From NCBI GenBank assembly GCA_021323705.1, contig JAJPKL010000023.1:1-64000 (forward strand): DNA of 64,000 bases. The letters run 5' to 3'. Made by a program: the position numbers and the translations under genes. The notes under the pieces were generated by a model. The model saw nothing but the letters and a program-made list of their open reading frames with translations. It was not told where the DNA came from and searched no databases. Positions 51,903 through 61,182 of the stretch are shown piece by piece. The DNA comes from Nitrososphaerota archaeon. GTDB lineage: Archaea; Thermoproteota; Nitrososphaeria; Nitrososphaerales; Nitrosopumilaceae. Each line of letters opens with the position of its first letter. Positions within the stretch are counted from its first letter, which is position 1.

Positions 51903-53257
51903 ATTTGCACAACATCAAAACAGATGCACTAAAAATTTCCTTGGGCATAATACTTTCTGCTTTTGTGGTAGAACTTTTCATTGGAATCTATTCAAACAGT
52001 CTTGCGCTTGTTACTGATAGTGTTCATGCAGTGCTGGATTCTGTTGTAACTGCCATACTGCTTGTAACAGCAAAATGGTCAACCAAGCCTCCTGACATAG
52101 AACACACCTACGGTCACGGCAAGATAGAGACTATGGGAAGCTTTCTTGGAGGCATCATAATACTCATCATATCCTGCTTTTTCATCTTTGAAGCAATCTC
52201 ACGATTGCAAGAGCCTCGGCCAGAGATCTTGCCTGGCATGATGGCAATAGGAGCTGCGATTTACACGCTCTGCTCAGATGTTGCAAGGATTGGAATCTTG
52301 AGCAAGGCACTAAAAAAGACAGAGGGGTCTGGACTTAGAGTCGATTTATACCACGCATTCATGGATATGGGGTCTACCTTTGTGGCACTTGTAGGCATAG
52401 TGCTTGTCATGGTTGGATTCTATCAAGGAGACTTTATTGCTGCATTGATACTGGGGGTCTTTCTTGCTGCATTGAGTTTAAAGCTCATCTACAAAACCGC
52501 AATGGAACTTACTGATGCGGTTCCAGAAAGCATGGTGAGAACTGTTCGTGACATTGTTAGTGGTACAGAAGGAGTTATGAAGACAGAATCTGTACAGATG
52601 CGAAGATCTGGAAGCGATATTTTTGCAGAGGTCACAATATCTTTGAAGGGTACATCCAGTTTTGAAGAGGCTCACAGGATAAGTGCAAACGTGGAAAAAA
52701 ACATCAAAGACCGCATTGCAAACAGCAAGGTTACTGTACACTTTGAACCTACTTGGAAAGACGTGCCAATTGATTACACAGTAAATAACGTTGCTTCATC
52801 GGTTGCAGGTGTCAAAGGCATACATAATGTTAGCTATTCCACTGCAAAAGATGGCGTCTTTATCAGCCTGCATGTGATGGTAGACAGAAACATGGCGCTT
52901 GAAGATGCGCACAAGGTTTCAGATGAGATAGAGGAGCAGATCAGAAAATCTGTGGAAAATGTGAACCACATAACGATTCACCTTGAGCCATATGTATCAA
53001 TTCCAAAAAGTGTCCCCATAGAAGACCTTACGATAGAAGAACAAGTAGCAGACATTATCAAGAAATATCCAACTGTCAAAAAGATTGGTCGAGTGATTAC
53101 TTTTCAGTTGCAAGACATTTTCAAGGTTGACATTGATTGTTCTTTTGATGGTAAGCTTACAATAGAACAGGTGCACGACATTATCTCTGAAATAGAATAC
53201 AAGATCAAAAATCAAGTTAAAAATGCCATAGTTACCATACATCCTGAACCAAACTGA
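51899..53257 (+). CDS. CDF-family metal cation exporter with three C-terminal domains
   Basis: This 452-residue cation diffusion facilitator has six predicted membrane helices (residues 1-200). Metal-site motifs DSVHAVLD near 41 and YHAFMD near 148 give the two H/D-x3-D pairs, which point to zinc, iron or manganese transport. Unusually, three copies of the ferredoxin-like cytoplasmic domain follow (about 208-288, 292-368, 378-452), each ending in a xHxEP-like strand (VHFEPT, IHLEPY, IHPEPN). Most family members have one. The gene overlaps the kinase gene and is one base from alkA. Confidence 0.9.
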   Translation: MNLHNIKTDALKISLGIILSAFVVELFIGIYSNSLALVTDSVHAVLDSVVTAILLVTAKWSTKPPDIEHTYGHGKIETMGSFLGGIIILIISCFFIFEAISRLQEPRPEILPGMMAIGAAIYTLCSDVARIGILSKALKKTEGSGLRVDLYHAFMDMGSTFVALVGIVLVMVGFYQGDFIAALILGVFLAALSLKLIYKTAMELTDAVPESMVRTVRDIVSGTEGVMKTESVQMRRSGSDIFAEVTISLKGTSSFEEAHRISANVEKNIKDRIANSKVTVHFEPTWKDVPIDYTVNNVASSVAGVKGIHNVSYSTAKDGVFISLHVMVDRNMALEDAHKVSDEIEEQIRKSVENVNHITIHLEPYVSIPKSVPIEDLTIEEQVADIIKKYPTVKKIGRVITFQLQDIFKVDIDCSFDGKLTIEQVHDIISEIEYKIKNQVKNAIVTIHPEPN

Positions 53258-53258
53258 T

Positions 53259-53867
53259 ATGTCTATACATGAAGGAGTGAGGTTTCTAAAAAGAGACCCC
53301 ATAATGAAAAAAATCATTAATTCCGTGGGAGATTATACCTTGAAGAAAAGGAATCATCATTTTGCAGTACTGGTTGAATCAATAATATCGCAGCAGCTTG
53401 CAACTAGGGCAGCAGAGGTAATCTTTAACAGATTCAAGGACCTTTATCCCAAGTTTCCAACTTCAGATGAAATTCTTGCCACAAACAAATCAAAGCTTCG
53501 CTCAGTAGGGCTTTCAAGTATGAAGATAGAATATCTCAAGGACTTGGCAAGGCAAATAGGTCAAGGCAAGGTAAGGCTTGACTTGTTATCAAAGATGACT
53601 GACGAGGAGGTGGTGGCTCATTTAACGCAGGTAAAGGGAGTTGGGAGATGGACTGCAGAGATGTTTCTTATTTTTTCACTCAACAGACCTGATATTTTAC
53701 CTATTCATGATCTCGGATTGCAAAAAGGTGTCCAAAAGGCATTTTCGTTGCCTGAACTTCCACAGCCAAAAGAGGTGGAAAGGTTAGGTATGAGATGGAA
53801 ACCATACAGAAGCATAGCAACATGGTATCTTTGGAAGAGCCTTCAGAAATTCGACAAAATAGGATGA
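53259..53867 (+). CDS. DNA-3-methyladenine glycosylase II-like HhH-GPD protein
   Basis: This 202-residue base-excision glycosylase of the AlkA type removes alkylated purines. FAVLVESIISQQL near residue 29 is the family's first signature, the hairpin reads QVKGVGRWTAEMF near 122, and the catalytic aspartate lies in LPIHDLGLQ near 147. It lacks the N-terminal domain of E. coli AlkA, as usual in archaea. It ends the thpR-cca-kinase-CDF row. Confidence 0.9.
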   Translation: MSIHEGVRFLKRDPIMKKIINSVGDYTLKKRNHHFAVLVESIISQQLATRAAEVIFNRFKDLYPKFPTSDEILATNKSKLRSVGLSSMKIEYLKDLARQIGQGKVRLDLLSKMTDEEVVAHLTQVKGVGRWTAEMFLIFSLNRPDILPIHDLGLQKGVQKAFSLPELPQPKEVERLGMRWKPYRSIATWYLWKSLQKFDKIG

Positions 53868-53895
53868 TCTTATTAGGAAGGACGATCATTAGTAT

Positions 53896-54168
53896 GCCAC
53901 GGCGTCGAATAATCTCGATACAGAAGAGGCAATACGACGTAGGATAGAGTTCTACACTAGTGATATTGTAGATAATTTCATCAAAAAACACGGTGCTCCA
54001 AAGACTAGAATTGCAATGCAGAACTTGGTTGCCTTGGCAAATGGTAGGTCTGATCCAGACAATTCGTCAATAGAACTGATTAGCCATGTTTATTTTCAAG
54101 TGCATCCGCAACAAGTAAACATAAGAGACAAGGCAAACGGCAAACTCATTGTATCAATTAGAAAATAG
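53896..54168 (+). pseudogene. 90-codon ORF with a damaged or non-standard start
   Basis: A plus-strand frame from 53896 to the stop at 54168 reads like a real protein (LDTEEAIRRRIEFYTSD, KKHGAPKTRIAMQNL, HVYFQVHPQQ). It has no ATG, GTG or TTG before residue 50. ATG 53894-53896 overlaps the frame by one base: a single extra G (ATGGCC for ATGCC) would give a clean start, with GGAAGG 12-17 bases upstream. So either one base was lost, by mutation or sequencing error, or initiation is unusual. I do not recognise the family. The rest of this 422-base gap shows nothing else clear. Confidence 0.55.
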
Positions 54169-54289
54169 CAAACTTGCAAAACCAAATAAATTTTTTAAAA
54201 ATTAATGTTTCAATCAGATGTCATAGTTTGAAAATTCAAATGAGTTAAGTAGGTACCGCTCTAGCAAGATTTCATAAGCCTGAGATAAA

Positions 54290-55990
54290 ATGAGTAACGT
54301 TCTAGAATATTTCCCGGGGGAGTTTGAGCCAAGACAGATACAAAAGGACATATTGCATGCAATAGAGCAAGAGCTCAAGTCTGGCTACAAGATTGTAGTA
54401 CTGTCGGCACCCACTGGAGTTGGAAAATCGCTAATTGCTGCCACACTTGCGAGGTATTATGGCAAGTCATTTGTGATTACTGCCTCAAAACAACTCCAGG
54501 ACCAGTACTCAAAAGACCTAAAATTCTTCAGTCCTGTCAAAGGCAAATCCAATTTTGCCTGCCTCAAACTAATGGAACACCAAGGAATACCAAAGAAAGA
54601 CACCAAAAGAGCAGTCCAAAAGGGATTAACATGCGAAAAGGGACTGTGCGAAGAGACCATAAAGGTCAAGGGAAAAGAAGTCAAGGAATTTTGCAAGTTC
54701 AAACCTAGAATTGGCGAACTTGAGCCAAATTCTAAGAGCCCTTACTGTTTCTATTATGAACAAAAATACCACGCGTTGGTCTCTGACCATTCCATATGGA
54801 ACTATGCGGCATACTTTCAGCTCATGAGATTTGGAAAAAAAGTATATGCGGATTATATCAACAAACCAATTGCAATATTTGACGAGGCGCATAAGATAGA
54901 AGATCAAATAATCCAGTTTATTGGAACAGACATCTACAACATACACATAACAGAGTGCGGAATTGATATCAAAAGCTACTCTCTTGATGATATTGAGCTT
55001 GTCATCCAGTTATTAGATGACATAGCAAGGTCATATGCCAAACAGATAAGAGATTTACAGGAAAGCAGATCATTTCAGATAAATCCCGATTATATGCTTC
55101 TTGCAAAACTAGAGTCGCGTTATGAGAGGATGGCAAACGCCCATGCGGAACTAGAGTCAAACAAGGATAATTTTGTCATAAATGATCCCTATTTTGACGA
55201 AAGAGGAAACTTGAGGTCACTTTCCATCAAGCCACTTGACATATCAAAGTATGTCAAGGCATTCTTTGGTATAGACACCCAAGTTTTCATGTCTGCCACA
55301 ATTGACAAGGCAAGTTTTTGTGAAAACACGGGGCTTGATCCATCAAAGGTTGCATTTGTAGATACACCACGATCTCCCTTCTTGCCAGACAAGAGAAGAA
55401 TCAACTTTCTAAATGTTAGAAAGCTTAGCTATTCGGCAAGTTGGAATGACGAGCGTACAGTAATATCAAAGATTGATGAAATTTTGTCTCAACATGAGCA
55501 TGAGCGGGGCCTCATACTTACATCATCTGAAAAGCGATGTCTAGACATACGAAATAATCTCTCAGAAAAAAATAGGAGTAGAATTAGAATTTGCCACAGC
55601 AGAAATGAAAATGGCATGACGCAAGATGAGATAATCCAAGAGCATGCAATGGATGAAAATGGTGTGTTATTGTCATCATCATTATGGGAAGGTGTTGACC
55701 TCAAAGATGATCTGTCCAGATTCCAAATCATAGCGAAGGCGCCATACCCCAACTTGAGTGAAAAAAGAACCAAGATCAAGATGCAGAAATTTCCTCTGTG
55801 GTACAAATCCCAGACGTTAGTAAAGCTATTACAGGGATTTGGCAGGTCAATTAGAAACGAAGATGACTGGGCAGTGACATATGTTCTTGATGAGGCCGCA
55901 AATGATTTGTTGTATCAATGCAAATCAATGATTCCCAAATCATACTATGACGTACTGGGATTCAAAAGCTACGTAGAGTCGGCAAATTAA
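54290..55990 (+). CDS. XPD/Rad3-like Fe-S helicase
   Basis: This 566-residue superfamily 2 DNA helicase has Walker A SAPTGVGKS at 39-47 and the DEAH box at 198-201. Between them lie cysteines 91, 115, 120, 135 and 153, enough for the [4Fe-4S] cluster of XPD-like enzymes. C-terminal motifs include SSSLWEGVDL near 457 and QGFGRSIRNEDD near 512 (motif VI). It unwinds DNA 5' to 3' and is placed with XPD/DinG relatives in repair. Whether it is the true XPD or a paralogue cannot be told. Confidence 0.9.
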   Translation: MSNVLEYFPGEFEPRQIQKDILHAIEQELKSGYKIVVLSAPTGVGKSLIAATLARYYGKSFVITASKQLQDQYSKDLKFFSPVKGKSNFACLKLMEHQGIPKKDTKRAVQKGLTCEKGLCEETIKVKGKEVKEFCKFKPRIGELEPNSKSPYCFYYEQKYHALVSDHSIWNYAAYFQLMRFGKKVYADYINKPIAIFDEAHKIEDQIIQFIGTDIYNIHITECGIDIKSYSLDDIELVIQLLDDIARSYAKQIRDLQESRSFQINPDYMLLAKLESRYERMANAHAELESNKDNFVINDPYFDERGNLRSLSIKPLDISKYVKAFFGIDTQVFMSATIDKASFCENTGLDPSKVAFVDTPRSPFLPDKRRINFLNVRKLSYSASWNDERTVISKIDEILSQHEHERGLILTSSEKRCLDIRNNLSEKNRSRIRICHSRNENGMTQDEIIQEHAMDENGVLLSSSLWEGVDLKDDLSRFQIIAKAPYPNLSEKRTKIKMQKFPLWYKSQTLVKLLQGFGRSIRNEDDWAVTYVLDEAANDLLYQCKSMIPKSYYDVLGFKSYVESAN

Positions 55991-56026
55991 TAATTCCCAA
56001 TCTAGAATCATTCAAAAGAGAAAAAG

Positions 56027-56329
56027 CTAGTGAGCGATCTCTATAGGGTTCTCAAGTTCTGATAATGTGAACACAAATCTAGATCCTTCGAATTCCGTTG
56101 TACCTTCTCGCTCCCAGTTTATCTTGTATGTCTTTGTTGTGTGCCCCCCAATTATTGAGATGTTTTTGGGTACCGCAGCATACAGCTTTTCGACCTTGTC
56201 CTTGTCGCGTGTCATAAGGAGGGATCTGCGCCTCTTCATGAGATATTTGACTGCCACGTTTTTGTGTTGGTGGCCCTCAACCTCTATCTTCTCATTGCCG
56301 AGGTCTATGGTAAATTTCCTTTTTCCCAT
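56027..56329 (-). CDS. Small basic hypothetical protein
   Basis: This 100-residue beta-rich protein has a basic middle (LMKRRRSLLMTRDKDKVEKLY) and no recognised motif. It appears to be a compact soluble domain; the basic patch may bind nucleic acid. It lies between the helicase and tRNA-Pro and converges with the helicase, 36 bases apart. Its even, non-repetitive composition supports it as real. Confidence 0.65.
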   Translation of the reverse strand: MGKRKFTIDLGNEKIEVEGHQHKNVAVKYLMKRRRSLLMTRDKDKVEKLYAAVPKNISIIGGHTTKTYKINWEREGTTEFEGSRFVFTLSELENPIEIAH

Positions 56330-56421
56330 GCTTATCTAAATAGCAATTTTCCTCAAAAAACGGCTTGACAAATTGGCATTAGCTTCTGCATTGAAAATAA
56401 TGACAAAATATCATGAGACAA

Positions 56422-56499
56422 TGGTGGGACCGGCCGGACTTGAACCGGCGACCTCTAGCACCCCAGGCTAGCATCATAACCAAGCTAGACTACGGTCCC
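56422..56499 (-). tRNA. tRNA-Pro (anticodon GGG), CCA encoded
   Basis: On the minus strand GGGACCG (56499-56493) pairs with CGGTCCC (56432-56426). The anticodon arm CTAGC-CTGGGGT-GCTAG gives anticodon GGG at 56464-56462, read as proline. The T arm has GCCGG/CCGGC with TTCAAGT. The discriminator base A is followed by genomic CCA (56424-56422). No intron is seen. All arms fit a standard cloverleaf. Confidence 0.93.
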
Positions 56500-56520
56500 T
56501 CAAGTTGCTGACTAGCATTG

Positions 56521-56530
56521 AAATTATAAA
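56521..56530 (-). promoter_or_regulatory. TATA box of tRNA-Pro
   Basis: TTTATAATTT on the minus strand lies about 22-31 bases before the tRNA 5' end, typical of an archaeal tRNA promoter. Confidence 0.65.
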
Positions 56531-56564
56531 TGGTAGGATCAGGATTGTACAAAAAATCTGTTTG

Positions 56565-57698
56565 TCACAACCACTTTTCTAGTCGTTCTTTTTCAAACTT
56601 TTCCTTTTCAGCAAAAGAGTCAGTTGAGGGGGGCTTGAGTTCTGTTACGGGTGTTGGGTCTGCGTACATGTCTACCCTAATGTATCCAGCAGTTTTTTTC
56701 CCTATCTCAAGATAACACCCACCTTTACCGTCAAAAGTGGCTGTTTCAGCTTCTTTTTTGATCTTTGAGATTATGTTTCTTGCTACAGTTATTCCCTCGC
56801 CTTCGGCAAATATTCCAGCCTTTGGCACTGCAATCTTATCTGTCACCATTATCTGATTTACATCACCTATTGCATACACGTTGTCAAATTTAGTCCTGCA
56901 AGTTCTATTTACTTCAATAAATTTGCCTAGCTGTGCCAATCCGCAATCTACTGTAACAAATGGAACCTTGTGCGGAGGAACTGCAATTAACAAATCAAAG
57001 TCTGCCTCTCCTGATTCAAACTTGAGTTTATTTTGTTCTACTGAGATAGTTTTACAATTTCCATGAAACTCGATATGTTTTGATTTTAGGATTTGCAAAA
57101 TGTCTTCGCTTACTTGTGGGCCTCCTGCCGGAAGCGTGATAGGAGTAGGGCTGTAAAAGTCCATTTGAATGGAATTGCTTGTTCCAATCTCTTCTAGGAC
57201 TGATCTTATCAAAAGCGCAGCCTCATATGGAGCGGGAGGACACTTGTATGGAAGGCCGGTAATTGCCATTGCTAGCTTACCTGATTTGAGATTACGAATT
57301 GCGTCACGAATCCTTGGAACATCGTTGAGGTCATACAATATGAGGCTGTTCTCTTTTAGACCCGGAATCTGCTCCGGTGCAAGCTCAACTCCCAGCGAAA
57401 TTATCAGATAATCGTAGTGTAATCTACGATAACTTGTCCTTACAATTTTGTTTTGCAAGTCTATCTTGGTTACATTTTCATTGATGAACTCAATTCCCTT
57501 TTTTGTAACATTTTCAAGTGGTTTCTTTGATGTCTCAAACTCTCTTGAACCTGCAATTATCCAAAGTTTTACCAAGTCCATCATGAACCAGTCTTTCTTG
57601 TCTACAATTATGATTCTGGTATCTTGAGTAAGATTCTGGCGTAGTTCATTTGCAGCTGCAAGACCGCCAAATCCCCCGCCCAAGATTACGATGTTCAC
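56565..57698 (-). CDS. FAD-dependent NADH/sulfide:quinone oxidoreductase-like protein
   Basis: This 377-residue two-dinucleotide-binding flavoprotein starts with the FAD loop GGGFGGLAAANELR (7-20), has the LIISLGVELAPEQ segment near 100, GLPYKCPPAPYEAA near 150 with one cysteine, and the second FAD contact YAIGDVNQI near 285. The pattern matches the SQR/NDH-2/FCSD group. SQR needs further cysteines that are not clearly present, so a type II NADH dehydrogenase or another electron carrier is as likely. Membrane attachment could involve the charged C-terminal helix. Confidence 0.82.
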   Translation of the reverse strand: MNIVILGGGFGGLAAANELRQNLTQDTRIIIVDKKDWFMMDLVKLWIIAGSREFETSKKPLENVTKKGIEFINENVTKIDLQNKIVRTSYRRLHYDYLIISLGVELAPEQIPGLKENSLILYDLNDVPRIRDAIRNLKSGKLAMAITGLPYKCPPAPYEAALLIRSVLEEIGTSNSIQMDFYSPTPITLPAGGPQVSEDILQILKSKHIEFHGNCKTISVEQNKLKFESGEADFDLLIAVPPHKVPFVTVDCGLAQLGKFIEVNRTCRTKFDNVYAIGDVNQIMVTDKIAVPKAGIFAEGEGITVARNIISKIKKEAETATFDGKGGCYLEIGKKTAGYIRVDMYADPTPVTELKPPSTDSFAEKEKFEKERLEKWL

Positions 57699-57721
57699 AG
57701 GTCTAATGCCAGAACGCCCTC

Positions 57722-58474
57722 CTATCTTTCTTGAGTTGTTGGCCTAATTGTTATCTCGTTGACATTCATGTGCGGGGGTGATTCTATTGCAAAAAGTATA
57801 GAGTTTGCAATGTCTTCTGCCTTCAATGCCTGCATCTCTTTGACAGACTTTACAAAAGCCTCAAGCGATTTGTCAGTAATGGTGTCTGTAAGTTCTGTTG
57901 CCACTACTCCAGGTTCAATTGTAGTTACACGTATGTTATTTCGGGTTGAGAGTTCCTGCCTCAATCCCTCACTAAATGCCCTTACAGCATATTTTGTTGC
58001 ACAATACACACTTCCTGCAGGGAAGACTACTCTCCCGGCAATTGATGAGATGTTTACTATATGACCAGACTTTTGTTTTAGCAGATGAGGAACTGCGGCT
58101 GCGGTACAATACAACACGCCCTTGATGTTTACGTCAACCATTCTGTCCCATTCATCAACTTTGAGATTTTTTACAAAGCTCAAGGGCATTAGGCCTGCGT
58201 TGTTAATTAGAATATCAATACGGTTCCATTTTTTTATTGCAGCATCGATTAAATTTTCACAGTCGCTTCGCTTTGTCACATCACATGCAGTGGTAATGCA
58301 TTCGCCACCCGCTTTCTCAATCTCTTTTTGTAGTTGTTCCAGTCTGTCTTTTCTTCTTGCTCCTGCAACAACCTTTGCTCCAGCCTTTGCAACTGCCAAA
58401 GCTGTAGCAAACCCAATTCCACTGCTTGCGCCAGTTATCACGACAACTTGCCCCTTTATCATGCTAGAAGTCAT
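57722..58474 (-). CDS. SDR-family oxidoreductase
   Basis: This 250-residue classical SDR has TGASSGIG at 14-21, ARRKDR for NADPH preference, NNAG near 91, and Ser/Tyr/Lys (SSIAG ... YCATK) near 143-161, with EPGVVATEL near 187. It resembles the YdfG/serine 3-dehydrogenase-like group with broad substrate range. It lies 23 bases upstream of the flavoprotein gene on the same strand, and the two may be co-transcribed. The ATG at residue 5 is an alternative start. Confidence 0.87.
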   Translation of the reverse strand: MTSSMIKGQVVVITGASSGIGFATALAVAKAGAKVVAGARRKDRLEQLQKEIEKAGGECITTACDVTKRSDCENLIDAAIKKWNRIDILINNAGLMPLSFVKNLKVDEWDRMVDVNIKGVLYCTAAAVPHLLKQKSGHIVNISSIAGRVVFPAGSVYCATKYAVRAFSEGLRQELSTRNNIRVTTIEPGVVATELTDTITDKSLEAFVKSVKEMQALKAEDIANSILFAIESPPHMNVNEITIRPTTQER

Positions 58475-58583
58475 TTTTCATCTGACCTTTTTGCGTAATT
58501 AAGTCTTGTCAATTAATTCCAATGATTATGAAAATTAACTTTGCTTCTTAACATTGATTTAGGATCATGCACGAATAGAAAAT

Positions 58584-58811
58584 ATGGAACAAGTCGACTG
58601 CGCATACTGCGGAGAAAAAACCGATCTGCCATTTCAGTGCAATTACTGCAGTGATAAGTTTTGTTCAGAACATAGGTTACCAGAGGACCACAGGTGTGTC
58701 AAACTTCATCAGATCAGAGCAAAAAGATTTGGAGAAAATAAAATTCAGAGAAGAAAAGGCATTGGAAGACAGGGTTTCATAAAACGAGTCTTTGGCAAGC
58801 TAGGTCAGTAA
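58584..58811 (+). CDS. AN1-type zinc-finger protein
   Basis: This 75-residue protein holds an AN1 finger: CAYCGEKTDLPFQCNYC, then FCSEHRLPEDHRC with the further Cys and His ligands, all at family spacing (residues 6-38). The tail is strongly basic (KRFGENKIQRRKGIGRQ), which suggests nucleic acid binding. AN1 fingers are shared by archaea and eukaryotes, where they join stress and ubiquitin/proteasome pathways. It overlaps the convergent membrane protein gene by 7 bases. Confidence 0.9.
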   Translation: MEQVDCAYCGEKTDLPFQCNYCSDKFCSEHRLPEDHRCVKLHQIRAKRFGENKIQRRKGIGRQGFIKRVFGKLGQ

Positions 58812-59077
58812 AGGGCTTTTTGTGGGTTGAGTTTTGACAGTTTTGCTTGGTAAAGCAGAGCAATTGCTAATGCTAAAAGCACACCAGCAGTGAGCCAGTG
58901 GGCCACATGCATGACAAGATAGGCTATTCCAAATCCAATGCATGATACTGCCTGTGTTAAGAGTTTTATCCAGTTTGGTATCTTGGCTACCCTGCTTATC
59001 ATTTCTATGGCAAACAAAGCTACAACGGGATAAATTATGATTTCAAAGTAGACATCAAGGTCTATACCATTGTGCAT
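58805..59077 (-). CDS. Small three-helix membrane protein
   Basis: This 90-residue protein has membrane helices at about 9-26, 33-56 and 58-76, with histidines in the second loop (MHVAHWL). It has no family I recognise. It follows the GINS gene on the same strand, 27 bases downstream. Confidence 0.6.
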   Translation of the reverse strand: MHNGIDLDVYFEIIIYPVVALFAIEMISRVAKIPNWIKLLTQAVSCIGFGIAYLVMHVAHWLTAGVLLALAIALLYQAKLSKLNPQKALY

Positions 59078-59104
59078 GCCATATCACCTGCATTTACCCA
59101 ATTT

Positions 59105-59662
59105 CTAGTCTTCCCAACTTATCTTTACTGCTACTTTTTTGGCAATAAGAGCTCGGGCATTCTCAAACGGTAGCGTTGCAACATCCTCAGCCTCAAAAGG
59201 GCCATATGTTTGAAGATCTGTTCCCACTATCTGGTCTATTGGTTTGAGGAATCTAACAACAATAGTTCTAGAACGGTGGTTTTTTGCTACAGTTTCAAGA
59301 AGTTTTAACCTTCCATTTAGTGTTGCAGAAAGAATTGTTTCTTTTCTTTGTCTTAATTCATCTTCGGAATCAAGGATGAATCTTTCTTCATCAAGTAGGT
59401 TGGAATAATCAAGTTCATCCATCCCTACTGCTTTTTCAATTCTAATTTTCAAAAGAAGTGACGTCATGTCAGTTATCATTTTTACAAGTGAGTCTTTGAT
59501 CTTTGATTCAACTCCATCATAGTCTTGATTTTTTAAATTTCCAAGAAATTCTGCTATGTTGTTATACAGTTTGGAATCAAGCTCTTGCACTGTATCATTT
59601 TCCACTTCTCGAAGTAGTAAGGCATACAATGAGTTTGCATCAATTTTTTTTATTTCCGACAT
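59105..59662 (-). CDS. GINS complex subunit (Gins51/Sld5-Psf1-like)
   Basis: This 185-residue protein has a helical A domain (about 20-130; SNLLDEERFILDSEDELRQRK) and a small beta-rich B domain at the C-terminus (IVVRFLKPIDQIVGTDLQTYGPFEAEDVATLP then NARALIAKKVAV), the order of Sld5/Psf1 and archaeal Gins51. GINS joins MCM and GAN/Cdc45 in the replicative helicase. Thaumarchaeota have both Gins51 and Gins23; only this one is here. It diverges from glnA, with only 35 bases between starts, so their promoters must overlap. Confidence 0.85.
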   Translation of the reverse strand: MSEIKKIDANSLYALLLREVENDTVQELDSKLYNNIAEFLGNLKNQDYDGVESKIKDSLVKMITDMTSLLLKIRIEKAVGMDELDYSNLLDEERFILDSEDELRQRKETILSATLNGRLKLLETVAKNHRSRTIVVRFLKPIDQIVGTDLQTYGPFEAEDVATLPFENARALIAKKVAVKISWED

Positions 59663-59697
59663 TTACACACCCAACAATACTTAAATCATAGACCCCT

Positions 59698-61182
59698 TTG
59701 TTTTATGATCAAGGTGCAAAATTGCCATATAAAGTGATTGGTGGAGAACCAGTACCAACTTCATACTCTGCCGACGAAGTTTTTGCAAAAATCAAGCACG
59801 ATCAAATAAAATTCATTGATTTACAGTTTACAGGTCTTAGGGGTAGGTTTCATCATACAACAATCTCAGCCAACCTCTTTACCCCTCAGCAAATGCAGGA
59901 CGGCCTGCCAAAGCTAGATGGTTCCTCAATTGTTGGATTTGCATCTATCCAAGATTCAGACATGGTGCTAAAACCAGACCCCAACACCTATGCAGTAATT
60001 CCATGGATGACAAATTCCAAGACAGCTAGGTTGATATGCGATGTGTATTGGGGATGGGGAAAGGGTAGGCTGGAAGCTGACCCAAGGGGCGTAGCACAAA
60101 AGGCAGAGAAACATCTGACTACACAGGGCTTTGACACAAGTTACTGGGGGCCGGAGGTAGAGTTTTTCGTTTTTGATAGGATTCATTGGGATGTATTGAC
60201 TCCCTACAAGGGCCAATCGTATTCAATCGAGTCAAAGGAAGCGCCGTGGAACCAGGAAGGAAAGGGATATCCCATGGCATTGAAAAAGGGATACTATCCA
60301 AGCACTCCCGCTGACACACTTACAGAATACAGAAATGATTGTGTAGAATGTTTGAACGAATATTTTGGAATTTTATGCGATAACCACCATCATGAGGTAG
60401 CAACCGCAGGGCAGTGTGAGATTGACATAAGATACGATACCTTGACTAATGCCGCCGATGGAGCTCAGACCTACAAGTATGTGGTAAGAAACATTGCGAC
60501 AAAATATGATAAAGTAGCTACGATGATGCCAAAGCCAATCTCAATGGATTCGGGCTCTGGAATGCACACCAATGTCAGCCTTTGGAAAGATGGCAAAAAC
60601 GTATTCTACGATAAGGATGATAAGGATGAGGTAAGCCAAGTAGCACGATATTACTGTGGCGGAATCATGAATCATGCAAGAGCCTTATCTGCAATTGTTG
60701 CGCCCACAACAAATTCTTACCATAGGCTAGTGCCAGGATATGAAGCACCGGTGTACATAGCGTGGAGCGCAAGTAACAGATCTGCAATAATCAGGATTCC
60801 AGCTCATTTCAAGGGGGAGAAGTATTCCAAGATAAAGAGGTTAGAATTCAGAGCGCCGGATCCATCTTCCAATCCATATCTAGTATTTGCTGCAGTTCTT
60901 GCTGCAGGACTTGATGGAATTAAAAAGAAGATGGATCCTGGAGACCCAGTTAATGAGGATATTTACAAGATGACCAAAGAGCAGAGGGATGCAAAGGGAA
61001 TCAAAGACTTGCCTGCCACTTTGGGAGAGGCACTTGATGAACTTGAAAGCGACAGAAAGTTTCTCAATTCAATATTTTCAAATGACACAATAGATAAGAT
61101 AATTGAGATAGAAAGAGCAGACGATCACGAGATCTCAATAAGACCTCATCCTCACGAGTTCTATCTTTATTTTGATATCTAG
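59698..61182 (+). CDS. glnA: Glutamine synthetase type I
   Basis: This 494-residue enzyme starts at TTG 59698 (no ATG is near) and makes glutamine from glutamate, ammonia and ATP. The beta-Grasp part includes FIDLQFTGLRGRFHH; the catalytic domain has YWGPEVEFFVFD near 150, the SGSGMHTNVSLW ATP motif near 285 and the RIPAHFKGEKYSKIKRLEFRAPDPSSNPYLVFAA region near 365-395. In an ammonia oxidiser this is the main ammonia-assimilating step. A tyrosine adenylylation site is not evident. Confidence 0.95.
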   Translation: MFYDQGAKLPYKVIGGEPVPTSYSADEVFAKIKHDQIKFIDLQFTGLRGRFHHTTISANLFTPQQMQDGLPKLDGSSIVGFASIQDSDMVLKPDPNTYAVIPWMTNSKTARLICDVYWGWGKGRLEADPRGVAQKAEKHLTTQGFDTSYWGPEVEFFVFDRIHWDVLTPYKGQSYSIESKEAPWNQEGKGYPMALKKGYYPSTPADTLTEYRNDCVECLNEYFGILCDNHHHEVATAGQCEIDIRYDTLTNAADGAQTYKYVVRNIATKYDKVATMMPKPISMDSGSGMHTNVSLWKDGKNVFYDKDDKDEVSQVARYYCGGIMNHARALSAIVAPTTNSYHRLVPGYEAPVYIAWSASNRSAIIRIPAHFKGEKYSKIKRLEFRAPDPSSNPYLVFAAVLAAGLDGIKKKMDPGDPVNEDIYKMTKEQRDAKGIKDLPATLGEALDELESDRKFLNSIFSNDTIDKIIEIERADDHEISIRPHPHEFYLYFDI

